Shown in pieces: positions 15,002 to 21,486 of a stretch of 34,644 nucleotides of DNA; within the stretch, counting starts at the first letter, position 1, and each line of letters starts with the position of its first letter. A model generated the notes under the pieces. That model worked only from the letters and a program-made list of their open reading frames with translations. It was not told where the DNA came from and ran no database searches. Position numbers and translations under genes: made by a program. The stretch is taken from the IMG/VR virus record IMGVR_UViG_3300027759_000022, positions 1 to 34,644 of that record; one strand, written 5' to 3'. Origin of the DNA: a virus.

Positions 15002-15313
15002 TCACATCTCAAACTCTTTGCAAGCCCATCTTCCATTAGGCTGCTTAAACCATCCTATAACCAAAATCTTCCACCCAGACCGCACCAGCTCTGGCAAGAA
15101 TTCAGACTCGGAGATCTTCTTAATTCTAGATGACATATTGCTTTTGCTAGTGATCTGGATGCCTACTGTTTCCCCATTGCCAATAGCCAAAATGTCGAAA
15201 ATGGAGAATAGGTCTTTTTTGCGCCTAGTGAAAGCGTTATAACTTTCTACTACATCGCATTTATAGCCCCTAGACTCCATAAGAGCGACTGTACGGACAT
15301 TTTGACTAGCCAA
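15002..15313 (-). CDS. Small nuclease-like protein (restriction endonuclease-like fold, putative)
   Basis: A 103-residue protein with FTRRKKDLFSIFDILAI (28-44), GETVGIQITS (47-56) and KILVIGWFKQPNGRW (83-97). The D-L-F-x-x-F-D and G-x-Q-x-T pattern resembles small PD-(D/E)XK or VRR-NUC-like phage proteins, with Gln-Ile-Thr in place of the usual E-x-K. It may process recombination intermediates or be inactive. Its start overlaps the repressor gene by 8 bp, so it is co-expressed. The frame stays open past the TGA, but known relatives end at such a C-terminus, so I treat TGA as the true stop. Confidence 0.62.
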   Translation of the reverse strand: MASQNVRTVALMESRGYKCDVVESYNAFTRRKKDLFSIFDILAIGNGETVGIQITSKSNMSSRIKKISESEFLPELVRSGWKILVIGWFKQPNGRWACKEFEM

Positions 15314-15512
15314 GGTCGTTCTCTGTCAATCTTCCTTCTGATGCCTCTATGATCGCTGTATGCCACTTCTTAGGGATGCCATTCCGCATCTTCCAGGCAT
15401 AGGCCGTTACATACTTAACCCCTATCTTTTCGCATAGGATCTTGATAGTCCCAAATTCGGTCATCAATTTGTCGAATGAACTATTCTGTGGCAGATTTAC
15501 AACAGTATTCAT
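15306..15512 (-). CDS. Small HTH repressor, Cro/YdaS-like
   Basis: A 68-residue protein with a helix-turn-helix at about 22-45 (GTIKILCEKIGVKYVTAYAW). It lies divergently to the early operon, the classical site of a Cro- or CI-type regulator. It should bind the TGTAGA-containing operators at 15524-15543 and 15595-15608 and perhaps 13969-13982 (inference). ATG 15512 has GGAG with about 7-bp spacing. There is no second repressor or cleavage domain. Confidence 0.75.
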   Translation of the reverse strand: MNTVVNLPQNSSFDKLMTEFGTIKILCEKIGVKYVTAYAWKMRNGIPKKWHTAIIEASEGRLTENDLG

Positions 15513-15523
15513 ATATGCTCCTT

Positions 15524-15543
15524 TGTAGACATTTTATTCTACA
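15524..15543. promoter_or_regulatory. Operator candidate, TGTAGA-N8-TCTACA
   Basis: Inverted repeat with six-base arms and 8-base spacer, overlapping possible -10 hexamers of the repressor gene on the minus strand (TAGAAT 15536-15541 or TAAAAT 15531-15536; -35 TTGCAC 15557-15562, non-ideal spacing). This would allow self-repression of the HTH gene. Confidence 0.55.
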
Positions 15544-15585
15544 CCATCCTAAAACTGTGCAAAAAAGCAACACTCAAAAATATAT

Positions 15586-15615
15586 TTGCAAATCTCTACA
15601 TTTGTAGATTAATAT
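15586..15615 (+). promoter_or_regulatory. Early promoter with TCTACA-TT-TGTAGA operator in the spacer
   Basis: Plus strand: -35 TTGCAA (15586-15591), 18-bp spacer, -10 TAATAT (15610-15615). The palindrome at 15595-15608 (six-base arms, TT centre) sits within the spacer. The expected start near 15622 leaves a leader of about 38 bases to the first gene. Confidence 0.7.
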
Positions 15616-15639
15616 TTATCCATGCAGCACTTTTCAACA

Positions 15640-15660
15640 ACTCGTGAAGGAGTACAAAAT
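15640..15660 (+). promoter_or_regulatory. Repeated ribosome-binding leader, copy 1
   Basis: A 21-bp block containing GAAGGAG, identical to 15890-15910. It places the Shine-Dalgarno 7-8 bp before a TTG start. Two copies in front of two small early genes suggest a duplicated translation leader. Confidence 0.75.
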
Positions 15661-15857
15661 TGAAAACATTTAAATGGGTAGTAGAGTTTGAGGTTACATC
15701 TACTTGGGTAGAAGATGGTTTTAACATCGACCAAGGCAGAGCAACAGATATGATTGCAAATGCGTTACCTTTTGCTAGTGGAGCAGAGTTTAAAGCAACA
15801 GTTAAAAAAGCTCCTGATGCAAAACTGATACGCAGAACTCAAGGTTATAACGATTAA
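15660..15857 (+). CDS. Conserved small early phage protein
   Basis: A 65-residue protein with a TTG start at 15660, with GAAGGAG and a 7-bp spacer. The sequence (MKTFKWVVEFEVTSTWVEDG, later ALPFASGAEFKATVKKAPDAKLIRRTQGYND) is a recurrent early phage protein of unknown function; I recall homologues with the same alternation of beta strands and the ending P-D-A-K-x-I-R. A hairpin terminator follows (15864-15885), so it may be expressed separately from the next genes. Confidence 0.78.
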   Translation: MKTFKWVVEFEVTSTWVEDGFNIDQGRATDMIANALPFASGAEFKATVKKAPDAKLIRRTQGYND

Positions 15858-15863
15858 TTAACA

Positions 15864-15885
15864 CTCCCCTTCGGGGGAGATTTTT
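15864..15885 (+). terminator. Rho-independent terminator or attenuator
   Basis: A 6-bp GC stem CTCCCC/GGGGAG closed by a TTCG tetraloop and followed by A and five T (15881-15885). It follows the first early gene directly and should reduce transcription into the next genes unless read through. Confidence 0.88.
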
Positions 15886-15889
15886 GAAC

Positions 15890-15910
15890 ACTCGTGAAGG
15901 AGTACAAAAT
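15890..15910 (+). promoter_or_regulatory. Repeated ribosome-binding leader, copy 2
   Basis: Identical to 15640-15660, here leading to ATG 15909. Similar but diverged GGAG or GAAGGA leaders precede 16181 and 16476. Confidence 0.75.
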
Positions 15911-16004
15911 GAAAGACTTTATTTTAGGTGGCTTACTAGGTTTTGTAATCGTAGCTTTTGTAATTAGTGTCTATGGCTTTCGTATTGGTGTTTATACAAT
16001 ATGA
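15909..16004 (+). CDS. 31-residue single-pass membrane peptide
   Basis: ATG 15909 with a strong ribosome site encodes MKDFILGGLLGFVIVAFVIS and 11 more residues, one membrane-spanning helix. Its TGA overlaps the next ATG (ATGA), pairing it with the lipoprotein gene. Function unknown. Confidence 0.75.
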   Translation: MKDFILGGLLGFVIVAFVISVYGFRIGVYTI

Positions 16005-16180
16005 GAGCTTTAGTCCTTATCCTAGCAATCTCTTTAGTGGGATGTGCGCCAATCCCAATTAAACGCTATAAGACCGATGTAGTAGATCAAACGCCTTGCT
16101 ATAAGACTAATGATTGTCCTATGCAGAACCCCCCAGCGTTTTTGTTCTACAACAACTTTAACAATTCGTGGAGAAGATAA
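16001..16180 (+). CDS. Small lipoprotein (lipobox)
   Basis: A 59-residue product starting MRALVLILAISLVGCAPIPI: short basic start, hydrophobic segment and lipobox LVGC with Cys15 as the acylated residue. After it comes a short polar tail with Cys33 and Cys39. It should be anchored in the outer or inner membrane. Coupled by ATGA to the 31-residue membrane peptide. In early operons such lipoproteins can block superinfection, which is only an analogy here. It is not a typical Rz1, as it lies far from the lysis genes. Confidence 0.8.
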   Translation: MRALVLILAISLVGCAPIPIKRYKTDVVDQTPCYKTNDCPMQNPPAFLFYNNFNNSWRR

Positions 16181-16462
16181 ATGTACAACAACAATTCTTA
16201 TTATGAAGCCCCATACGATGACCAGGCAGAGCAAGAGCAACTAGATGAGCGCTTGTACGATGCAGTCAAGAATGACCCTGAGTTTGACCCTACAGACCTA
16301 GGTAATTTTGCTGAGGCTATTGGGCAAGATGTAGACGATACAGATCTACAAGAGTTTATTCGTGATTGCGTAGCAAGAAAAGATTGGGAAGCCCTAGGCC
16401 GTAAGCTGTATTACCATAGCTGGGCTTACATGGAAAAAGTAGCAGAGATCCGATTAACATAG
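16181..16462 (+). CDS. Acidic early protein of unknown function
   Basis: A 93-residue protein, strongly acidic (many D and E, for example FDPTDLGNFAEAIGQDVDDTD near 36-56) and helical. GGAGAAG stands before ATG 16181. I recognise it as a recurrent small phage protein, but no role is known. It lies between the lipoprotein and ERF genes in the early operon. Confidence 0.75.
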   Translation: MYNNNSYYEAPYDDQAEQEQLDERLYDAVKNDPEFDPTDLGNFAEAIGQDVDDTDLQEFIRDCVARKDWEALGRKLYYHSWAYMEKVAEIRLT

Positions 16463-16475
16463 TGAAGGAATCAAA

Positions 16476-17039
16476 ATGTCAGTATTTATTAAACTAAACA
16501 AAGCAAGAATCAAACTACAAAACACAGAGCTTACAAAGTCTGGTCATAACAAGTTTGCTGGATACAAGTATTTTGAGCTGGGGGACTTTTTGCCTACAGT
16601 ACAAAGTATCTTTAGCGAACTAGGTCTTTGTGGGATTGTGTCGTATGGCGTAGATATTGCCAGCCTTACCATTGTAGATACAGAGGATAATAGCAACATT
16701 GTTATTACATCCCCAATGGGATCAGCAGCTCTAAAAGGCTGCCATGAAGTGCAGAATATTGGCGCAGTAGAAACTTATCAGCGCAGATACTTATGGGTTA
16801 CTGCAATGGAAATTGTAGAACACGATGCGCTAGATTCTAGCGAAGGTGTAGACGAGTCTGGGGAGTTGAGCAAGCATATTAAGGGAATACAGGCAAGCCA
16901 AAGCCCTGCCGAACTCAAGGTGGCCTTTGCTCAATCTTACAAGAAATACAAGGGAAACGCTAAGTTTTTAGATGCTATCACTAACGCATACAACGACATG
17001 AAAGCCCAATTTAATGAGATTAGCGCAGGAGCAGCCTGA
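16476..17039 (+). CDS. erf: ERF-family single-strand DNA annealing protein
   Basis: A 187-residue recombinase of the ERF (P22) superfamily. The conserved stretch includes GHNKFAGYKYFELGDFLP (23-40) and GAVETYQRRYLWVTAMEI (about 96-113), where the Q-R-R-Y motif is a hallmark. ERF proteins form rings and pair complementary single strands. It acts with the YqaJ-type exonuclease downstream (18061) and the SSB-like protein (18698). GAAGGA lies before ATG 16476. Confidence 0.88.
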   Translation: MSVFIKLNKARIKLQNTELTKSGHNKFAGYKYFELGDFLPTVQSIFSELGLCGIVSYGVDIASLTIVDTEDNSNIVITSPMGSAALKGCHEVQNIGAVETYQRRYLWVTAMEIVEHDALDSSEGVDESGELSKHIKGIQASQSPAELKVAFAQSYKKYKGNAKFLDAITNAYNDMKAQFNEISAGAA

Positions 17040-17211
17040 TAATGTTTGCTCCCCTTGTGGTAGCACCTGGGGAGTCCATAAACCAAAGGATCACCAATAC
17101 AGAATATGGGTGGACAAATGCGATGTATGTTTAGATACGAGAGCCGTATGCGATGCGTCAGAATTCGGTTATTTAAAGGAAGGCTGGGATGGACAGAAAG
17201 TGGTGTGTTAG
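17014..17211 (+). CDS. Zinc-ribbon-like small protein
   Basis: A 65-residue protein with CSPC (12-15) and CDVC (36-39) pairs and a final Cys. It overlaps the end of the ERF gene by 26 bp. The compact two-CxxC arrangement with DATEFGY-like sequence (DASEFGYLKEGW) is a recurring phage zinc ribbon. It could bind DNA or help recombination proteins; no direct evidence. Start chosen as ATG 17014 because no later in-frame start exists before the first CxxC. Confidence 0.65.
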   Translation: MRLAQEQPDNVCSPCGSTWGVHKPKDHQYRIWVDKCDVCLDTRAVCDASEFGYLKEGWDGQKVVC

Positions 17212-17326
17212 TTGTCAAGTTCTACGACCAGCTAGTGATTTTAAGTTGGTGAAGATTAACAAAGTAAGCAGATGGAAATGTGGAGTTTGTTTAAAACGAG
17301 AGGCAGATAGAAAATATGGAAAATAA
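17189..17326 (+). CDS. 45-residue zinc-finger-like protein
   Basis: ATG 17189, with AAGGAAGG upstream, encodes a 45-residue protein with CVSC (6-9) and CGVC (32-35). It overlaps the previous zinc-ribbon gene by 23 bp and the next gene by 11 bp. A second small zinc protein in tandem in the early operon; function unknown. Confidence 0.72.
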   Translation: MDRKWCVSCQVLRPASDFKLVKINKVSRWKCGVCLKREADRKYGK

Positions 17327-17525
17327 CTTTATTTATACCCCAAGCTCTACAGATATAGAGATACGCTGGAGAAAGCAGCATGGCTATGTGCCAGCTAGTG
17401 AGCAAGAGTTCTACAAGAAAAAGTGGGCAGATTTTAAAGCAGAATTTGCTCGTACTTTAGACGATCAGCCCAAAAAGCTAACGCCTAATGATGCAGCCGT
17501 TTATCAATGGAGAAAACGAAAGTGA
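17316..17525 (+). CDS. Small basic early protein
   Basis: A 69-residue protein, MENNFIYTPSSTDIEIRWRK start and basic C-terminus (YQWRKRK). The IRWRKQHGYVPASEQEFYKKKW pattern is typical of small phage proteins of unknown function. It starts within the preceding zinc-finger gene (11-bp overlap). Confidence 0.7.
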   Translation: MENNFIYTPSSTDIEIRWRKQHGYVPASEQEFYKKKWADFKAEFARTLDDQPKKLTPNDAAVYQWRKRK

Positions 17526-17722
17526 TTAATAAAAAGTGCCTTGAGGCTTTTAATAAGTTATCTGAGCCTGTATATCATCCACAAGAGTATTTTATGCTTG
17601 GATGGAACGCTGCGATAGATGCCTTATCTGCTGAGTTTTCTCGCAAATGGGAGATGAACGAATTAGAAGATATTGATTTTATTGTTCAGCCAGACCAAAA
17701 GCCAATGCACGATGACGAGTGA
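17522..17722 (+). CDS. Small early protein, GTG start
   Basis: A 66-residue protein (MINKKCLEAFNKLSEPVYHP). The GTG at 17522 overlaps the upstream TGA (GTGA) and has GGAG 9 bp upstream; ATG 17507 would lengthen it by 5 residues and overlap more. YFMLGWNAAIDALSAEF (about 24-40) is a pattern of small host-interaction-type phage proteins, with no known function. Confidence 0.68.
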   Translation: MINKKCLEAFNKLSEPVYHPQEYFMLGWNAAIDALSAEFSRKWEMNELEDIDFIVQPDQKPMHDDE

Positions 17723-17909
17723 ATGGTATCCTTTATGCTACCCATCAAGAAGGGATTACAAGGCTTGGCTGTACCTAAGAGATCATGCCCAAGAAGTAGT
17801 CAATATTTGCGATGATTGCACAAAAGATTACATGGAATTAATGCAGAAAAAGAACCGATGCGACCAGGCAAAGGCACAAAAACTAACTACGAATAGCAAA
17901 AAAATATGA
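17712..17909 (+). CDS. Small early protein with CxxC
   Basis: ATG 17712 gives 65 residues (MTSEWYPLCYPSRRDYKAWL), with Cys9, CDDC (about 33-36) and a later Cys. The start inside the previous gene's end (11 bp) is preferred over 17673. CDDC might bind metal. Function unknown. Confidence 0.65.
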   Translation: MTSEWYPLCYPSRRDYKAWLYLRDHAQEVVNICDDCTKDYMELMQKKNRCDQAKAQKLTTNSKKI

Positions 17910-18064
17910 CAGATTATTCAGAAGTTTACATAGAGATTAACCAAGTTCTTAAAAGCTACTATAACCATGAAACAAAAAATAACCATGAACGAGCTGCTCA
18001 AGCTGCAAACGAGGTAGCAACATTGGCAGAGCATCTTAAATTCTTAGCAGAGGCCAAACTATGA
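17906..18064 (+). CDS. 52-residue helical early protein
   Basis: ATG 17906 overlaps the previous TGA (ATGA), and its own TGA overlaps the exonuclease ATG 18061. The product is polar and helical (MTDYSEVYIEINQVLKSYYN start, later RAAQAANEVATLAEHLKFLA). Such a small protein directly before the exonuclease may assist it, but that is only a guess. Confidence 0.72.
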   Translation: MTDYSEVYIEINQVLKSYYNHETKNNHERAAQAANEVATLAEHLKFLAEAKL

Positions 18065-18708
18065 CCACTTTCACAACGGATGACAGAATAGCCGTAGAGC
18101 AGGGTACGGATGCTTGGCATCAACTTAGGCTGGGCAAGGTTACTGCTAGTCGTATGGCAGATGTGCTAAGTAAAGGGAAGTCTGGGGAGTCTGCGAGTCG
18201 TACCAAATATCGTACGGAATTGGTAGTCCAAAGGCTTATAGGGTTGCCAAGCGAGTCTTTTACCAATGCTGCAATGGAATGGGGTACACAAACTGAGCCA
18301 ATGGCTAGGGTAGCGTATGAGGTTGCAAAAGGCAACTTTGTAGAACAAGTAGCTTTTATGGATCATCCTACAATTAAGTGGTTTGGATGTAGCCCAGATG
18401 GACTTGTGGGGAATGGTCTGATTGAGATTAAGTGTCCCAATAGTAGTACCCATATAGATTATTTGATGGATGGCAAACCGCCAGCAAAGTATATCCCTCA
18501 GATGCAATGCCAGATGGCTGTAACAGGGTCTAGGTGGTGCGATTTCGTATCATTTGACCCTAGGCTACCAGATGACTTGCAACTGTTTGTAGTGCGCCTT
18601 GAGAGGGATGAGGAGTATATCAAGGCAATGGAAGTAGAAGTAGAGAAGTTCTTAAGCGAGGTCGAAGATACATTAACTAAATTGAAAGCGAGAAAAAATG
18701 GCCTATGA
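18061..18708 (+). CDS. YqaJ/lambda-Exo-type DNA exonuclease
   Basis: A 215-residue PD-(D/E)XK exonuclease. Conserved pieces are GTDAWHQLRLGKVTASR (15-31), MEWGTQTEPMAR (about 79-90), GCSPDGLV (about 117-124) and LIEIKCP (about 128-134), where the Asp and E-x-K residues bind the catalytic metal. It digests one DNA strand to give the single-stranded DNA that ERF anneals. The early ERF and exonuclease pair replaces lambda Beta and Exo. Confidence 0.9.
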   Translation: MTTFTTDDRIAVEQGTDAWHQLRLGKVTASRMADVLSKGKSGESASRTKYRTELVVQRLIGLPSESFTNAAMEWGTQTEPMARVAYEVAKGNFVEQVAFMDHPTIKWFGCSPDGLVGNGLIEIKCPNSSTHIDYLMDGKPPAKYIPQMQCQMAVTGSRWCDFVSFDPRLPDDLQLFVVRLERDEEYIKAMEVEVEKFLSEVEDTLTKLKARKNGL

Positions 18709-18958
18709 AATGAAAGATGGCAACTTTAGCCTATTCAAGAATAATCGTAAGGAAAAAGAAACACATCCTGATTATGCTGGATCAATAATGATTAACGGCA
18801 AAGAGCATTACCTTAACGCCTGGTTAAAAGATGGCAAGAATGGTAAGTTCTTTTCTGGATCAGTCGGCAAGGAAAAACCGCCAAAGGATAACTTTAAGCC
18901 TAGTGGTGGAGATGAGCTGCCAAAGAATACAATCGAGGATGACGAAGTACCATTTTAA
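18698..18958 (+). CDS. Single-strand DNA-binding-like protein
   Basis: An 86-residue protein ending in an acidic tail DDEVPF, like the DDDIPF tip of bacterial SSB that recruits DNA enzymes. The rest (about 1-60) is beta-rich with SLFKNNR, HPDYAGSIMING and GKFFSGSVG segments, compatible with a small OB-like or DUF736-type fold. It overlaps the exonuclease by 11 bp, a natural partner for the annealing system. Confidence 0.75.
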   Translation: MAYEMKDGNFSLFKNNRKEKETHPDYAGSIMINGKEHYLNAWLKDGKNGKFFSGSVGKEKPPKDNFKPSGGDELPKNTIEDDEVPF

Positions 18959-18965
18959 TTAACAG

Positions 18966-19448
18966 ATGAGATCGGCATTAACCTTCACGAAGGAGAGCCA
19001 GCGCCCTACCGATTACGCTGGCAAACGCTTTGACCAAGCATTGCACGATAAGTACGATCCACCAGCTAGGAAAGTTGTATCCGAATGGATGCAAATGAAA
19101 TGGGGATTAGAGTGCAGGGAAAACCCTAATGTGTATGGAGTAGATTTAATCGCCTACAGAGCAGGAAATCCAGTTGGCTTTGTTGAAGTTGAAGTACGGG
19201 GCTGGAGCTTTTGCCACCATACCACCATTCATATAGCGCATCGTAAAGCAAAATTGTTTCTACAAGATCGCCCTGTTCTATTTTTTGCACTAACTCACGA
19301 CTTAAGTCATGCGTACTGGCTGAAAGCTGAGTTGGTGAAAAAGTGTCCATTGATAAAGGTCAATAATAGGGAAGTCCCTAGTGGGGAGTTCTTTTTTGAT
19401 GTCCCTGTCAGTTGGTTTAAGTATGTTAATTTAACAGACCCATTTTAA
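18966..19448 (+). CDS. Putative nuclease-like early protein
   Basis: A 160-residue protein with GVDLIAYRAGNPVGFVEVEV (about 58-77), reminiscent of a PD-(D/E)XK core, D-(X)n-E-x-E in place of E-x-K. The assignment is weak. ATG 18966 has no good ribosome site. It is the last early gene and converges on the lysozyme gene with 4 bp of stop overlap. Confidence 0.6.
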   Translation: MRSALTFTKESQRPTDYAGKRFDQALHDKYDPPARKVVSEWMQMKWGLECRENPNVYGVDLIAYRAGNPVGFVEVEVRGWSFCHHTTIHIAHRKAKLFLQDRPVLFFALTHDLSHAYWLKAELVKKCPLIKVNNREVPSGEFFFDVPVSWFKYVNLTDPF

Positions 19449-19921
19449 GATAAGTATAAAGCTCTTTCGTCTTTGCGCCTGTTTGTAAGGCCTTTTAATT
19501 CTTTACCACCAGCCTTATTCCACTTTAGAAACTCCTCGGCAGCAGACTCAAACTCGCCTCGATTGTGTTTCATGCGAAGGGTAGAATTTTGGAGATTACC
19601 GAGTCCAACATTGAAGGCGAAAGAAACAAGTGCGCCAAACCTACCAGGAGTAATCCCATTAGGACATAATCGTCTAACTCCGCTTTCAAATGACTGTAAA
19701 TCTTTAGCAAGTATTTCATCTACTTCCCCCATTGATAGAGTGCGATCCCAGCCATCAGGAATAGGCAAGACTTTACGCTCTGCCAATGGAACTCTAATGT
19801 GTGATTGGTCGATTACATGGCCTACGCCAATAGTCCAGATTAATGCTGGGCATTGATATGGTCTAACTTTTACACCCTCATGGTGTTTAATCATGTCAAT
19901 GACACGCTGATCTAAACTCAT
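19445..19921 (-). CDS. Endolysin, GH24 lysozyme
   Basis: A 158-residue muramidase that cuts peptidoglycan at the end of infection. Glu15 (HHEG) is the acid catalyst and TIGVGH (30-35) holds the Thr; at the usual Asp position stands Cys24 (YQCP), giving an E-C-T set that other GH24 enzymes also use. There is no signal peptide, so it needs the holin. ATG overlaps the holin stop (ATGA). Confidence 0.9.
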   Translation of the reverse strand: MSLDQRVIDMIKHHEGVKVRPYQCPALIWTIGVGHVIDQSHIRVPLAERKVLPIPDGWDRTLSMGEVDEILAKDLQSFESGVRRLCPNGITPGRFGALVSFAFNVGLGNLQNSTLRMKHNRGEFESAAEEFLKWNKAGGKELKGLTNRRKDERALYLS

Positions 19922-20403
19922 TTAGCTTTAAAGGCCTGCGATCCGAACCAAAAAGAAACAACGCTCGCCCAAATGATTTGTGTTTCGTTATCCCATAACA
20001 TATCAAGGGCAATGCTGAAATCTACGCCAGTTTTAACGGCATAGTAAAAACCAAATATCTCTACAAAAGCAAACAAAAAGAATAAGCCATAAGTAATGAA
20101 TGAACGAGTAAATGCTCTGGCATTAATTACCCATTGACTTGCGCCTTGACCGATAGCTATATCGTGGGCATAAAGCGACTCACGCTCTTTCTCAGCAGTT
20201 TGGATAGCAATCTGCTCAGTACGGATTTCCTCTACCTTAGCCTGGGCTATATAGCCTTCCTTAAGCATCTCCATCTCACGCTCAGTTTGCATCTTAACTA
20301 ATTCTAGTTCATGCGCCTTATCAGACTTATCTTGAAAATAGTCCATTAGTTTTGGCAGACCGCCAGCTAAGAAAGAAACTAAAGTAGTAAGCAAAGTAAA
20401 CAT
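19918..20403 (-). CDS. Holin, 3TM type (probable)
   Basis: A 161-residue membrane protein with a hydrophobic N-terminus (about 1-17), a charged helical middle, and two strong C-terminal membrane segments (SFITYGLFFLFAFVEIFGFY, about 107-126, and IIWASVVSFWFGSQAF, about 143-158). This layout fits the GTA-type 3TM holins. It lies directly before the lysozyme and overlaps it, and overlaps the upstream gene by TAATG. Confidence 0.75.
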   Translation of the reverse strand: MFTLLTTLVSFLAGGLPKLMDYFQDKSDKAHELELVKMQTEREMEMLKEGYIAQAKVEEIRTEQIAIQTAEKERESLYAHDIAIGQGASQWVINARAFTRSFITYGLFFLFAFVEIFGFYYAVKTGVDFSIALDMLWDNETQIIWASVVSFWFGSQAFKAK

Positions 20404-20744
20404 TATTTTTCACCCATTCTTAAAGGCTGGATTTTTTTAACAACACCCAGTTTTTCTTCCATGATTGCAATATGCAATCTATTCTCAGCAATTGAATCAC
20501 GATTCTTTTGAATTTCAATCCCTAAATCTTGGCGTAGTTTTTCTCTAGCTAATTCAGCGCCAGTATTTGATGCCTGTTTGTTATCGCTTGTAACTACTAA
20601 ACTAACTTTACTGTTTAGAATGGTTACATCATGTTGCAATGCACCAAGAGCAGAAATTAAGTACCCTGTGCAACCAATAAGTAAGGGAAGAAGTGCAAAT
20701 AGCAACTTCTCAATAAATGCCCCTTTTTGATTTTCATCTGCCAT
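20403..20744 (-). CDS. Membrane-anchored coiled-coil protein of the lysis cassette (spanin candidate)
   Basis: ATG 20744 gives 113 residues: MADENQKGAFIEKLLFALLP, a membrane segment (about 12-34) and then a long polar helix (about 35-105). This resembles an inner-membrane Rz-type spanin, but there is no obvious Rz1 lipoprotein partner in it. An upstream TTG at 20771 is less likely. Confidence 0.6.
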   Translation of the reverse strand: MADENQKGAFIEKLLFALLPLLIGCTGYLISALGALQHDVTILNSKVSLVVTSDNKQASNTGAELAREKLRQDLGIEIQKNRDSIAENRLHIAIMEEKLGVVKKIQPLRMGEK

Positions 20745-20745
20745 A

Positions 20746-20832
20746 TTAACCCAAATATAAGTAAATACCAAAGGCCATCCAAGATGTTAAAACCACCCAA
20801 GCCCACATAAATAAATCAAAATCATCTTTCAT
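20746..20832 (-). CDS. 28-residue membrane peptide
   Basis: ATG 20832 overlaps the stop of the 148-residue gene (ATGA), and its TAA is one base before the next ATG. The product (MKDDFDLFMWAWVVLTSWMA and a short tail) is a single membrane helix. Its place in the lysis cassette suggests a holin-type helper, unproven. Confidence 0.6.
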   Translation of the reverse strand: MKDDFDLFMWAWVVLTSWMAFGIYLYLG

Positions 20833-21275
20833 TTCCATCTACCCCATGTACATTCGTAAGCTATCCATGCAGAAAATATGTAGCACAACAGCATAACGCT
20901 TTTCATTACTCGTCTATCATGCTGCTCTAAATACCTATCTTGCTTATCTTCCCATTGCTTTCTAGCTTTAATACCTTGTATCTCATCCCAAGCATGACTG
21001 CCGTATTTCTTAGTGATCTGATCTTGGATCTTTGATTCTGATTGTCTTGCTATTAAAAGTTGCTGAAATTCATCTACAGCTTCAATAATTGTTGTAGTGT
21101 TAGGGTTTACTTGCCTAGCTTTTTTTCTAGAATCTGCTCTTTCTTTTGCTGCTTTATCTGCTACTTCTAAAACGCCATCAATAGCTTTGCTAAGTTCTTG
21201 ACTAGCCTTTACTGACTCATTAATACTGCTTGTAACGGATTTAACTCCATCTGTAATTCCGAATGGATCTGACAC
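20829..21275 (-). CDS. Conserved virion/lysis-region protein with C-terminal membrane helix
   Basis: A 148-residue protein: MSDPFGITDGVKSVTSSINE start, a long charged helical middle with basic and glutamate-rich stretches, and a C-terminal membrane segment (SVMLLCYIFSAWIAYEC, about 125-142). I recall this type in podovirus-like genomes between tail fibre and lysis genes; the function is unknown. Confidence 0.72.
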   Translation of the reverse strand: MSDPFGITDGVKSVTSSINESVKASQELSKAIDGVLEVADKAAKERADSRKKARQVNPNTTTIIEAVDEFQQLLIARQSESKIQDQITKKYGSHAWDEIQGIKARKQWEDKQDRYLEQHDRRVMKSVMLLCYIFSAWIAYECTWGRWK

Positions 21276-21276
21276 A

Positions 21277-21483
21277 TCACTTGCCTGTAAAGTAGTGGCT
21301 TATAAAACCAATAAATGTAGAAAAGGCTGATACAACAGCGATGCCCATCCAGAACCCACCCTTCCCTTTATTGGCGAGGGCTAATAACTCACTCATGCCT
21401 TCCTCTAGCTTGTCTATCTTCTTCTCCATAGCATCTACTTGAGCCACAAGTTGTCCATACTTAAATAAATCGATTTCAGCCAT
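21277..21483 (-). CDS. XhlA-like coiled-coil membrane protein
   Basis: A 68-residue protein: a heptad-like coiled coil (about 10-35, VAQVDAMEKKIDKLEEGMSE), an ANKGKGG hinge (37-43) and one membrane segment (FWMGIAVVSAFSTFIGFIS, about 44-62). This is the pattern of XhlA-type hemolysin/holin-associated proteins of phages. Confidence 0.72.
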   Translation of the reverse strand: MAEIDLFKYGQLVAQVDAMEKKIDKLEEGMSELLALANKGKGGFWMGIAVVSAFSTFIGFISHYFTGK

Positions 21484-21486
21484 GAT

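Noticed and set aside
14771-15313. Read-through of the TGA at 15002-15004 giving a 181-codon protein
   Set aside because: The nuclease-like protein ends at a normal C-terminus; continuation has no recognised domain.
16034-16240. 68-codon minus-strand frame opposite the lipoprotein
   Set aside because: Shadow of the lipoprotein gene, which has a lipobox, coupled start and correct strand.
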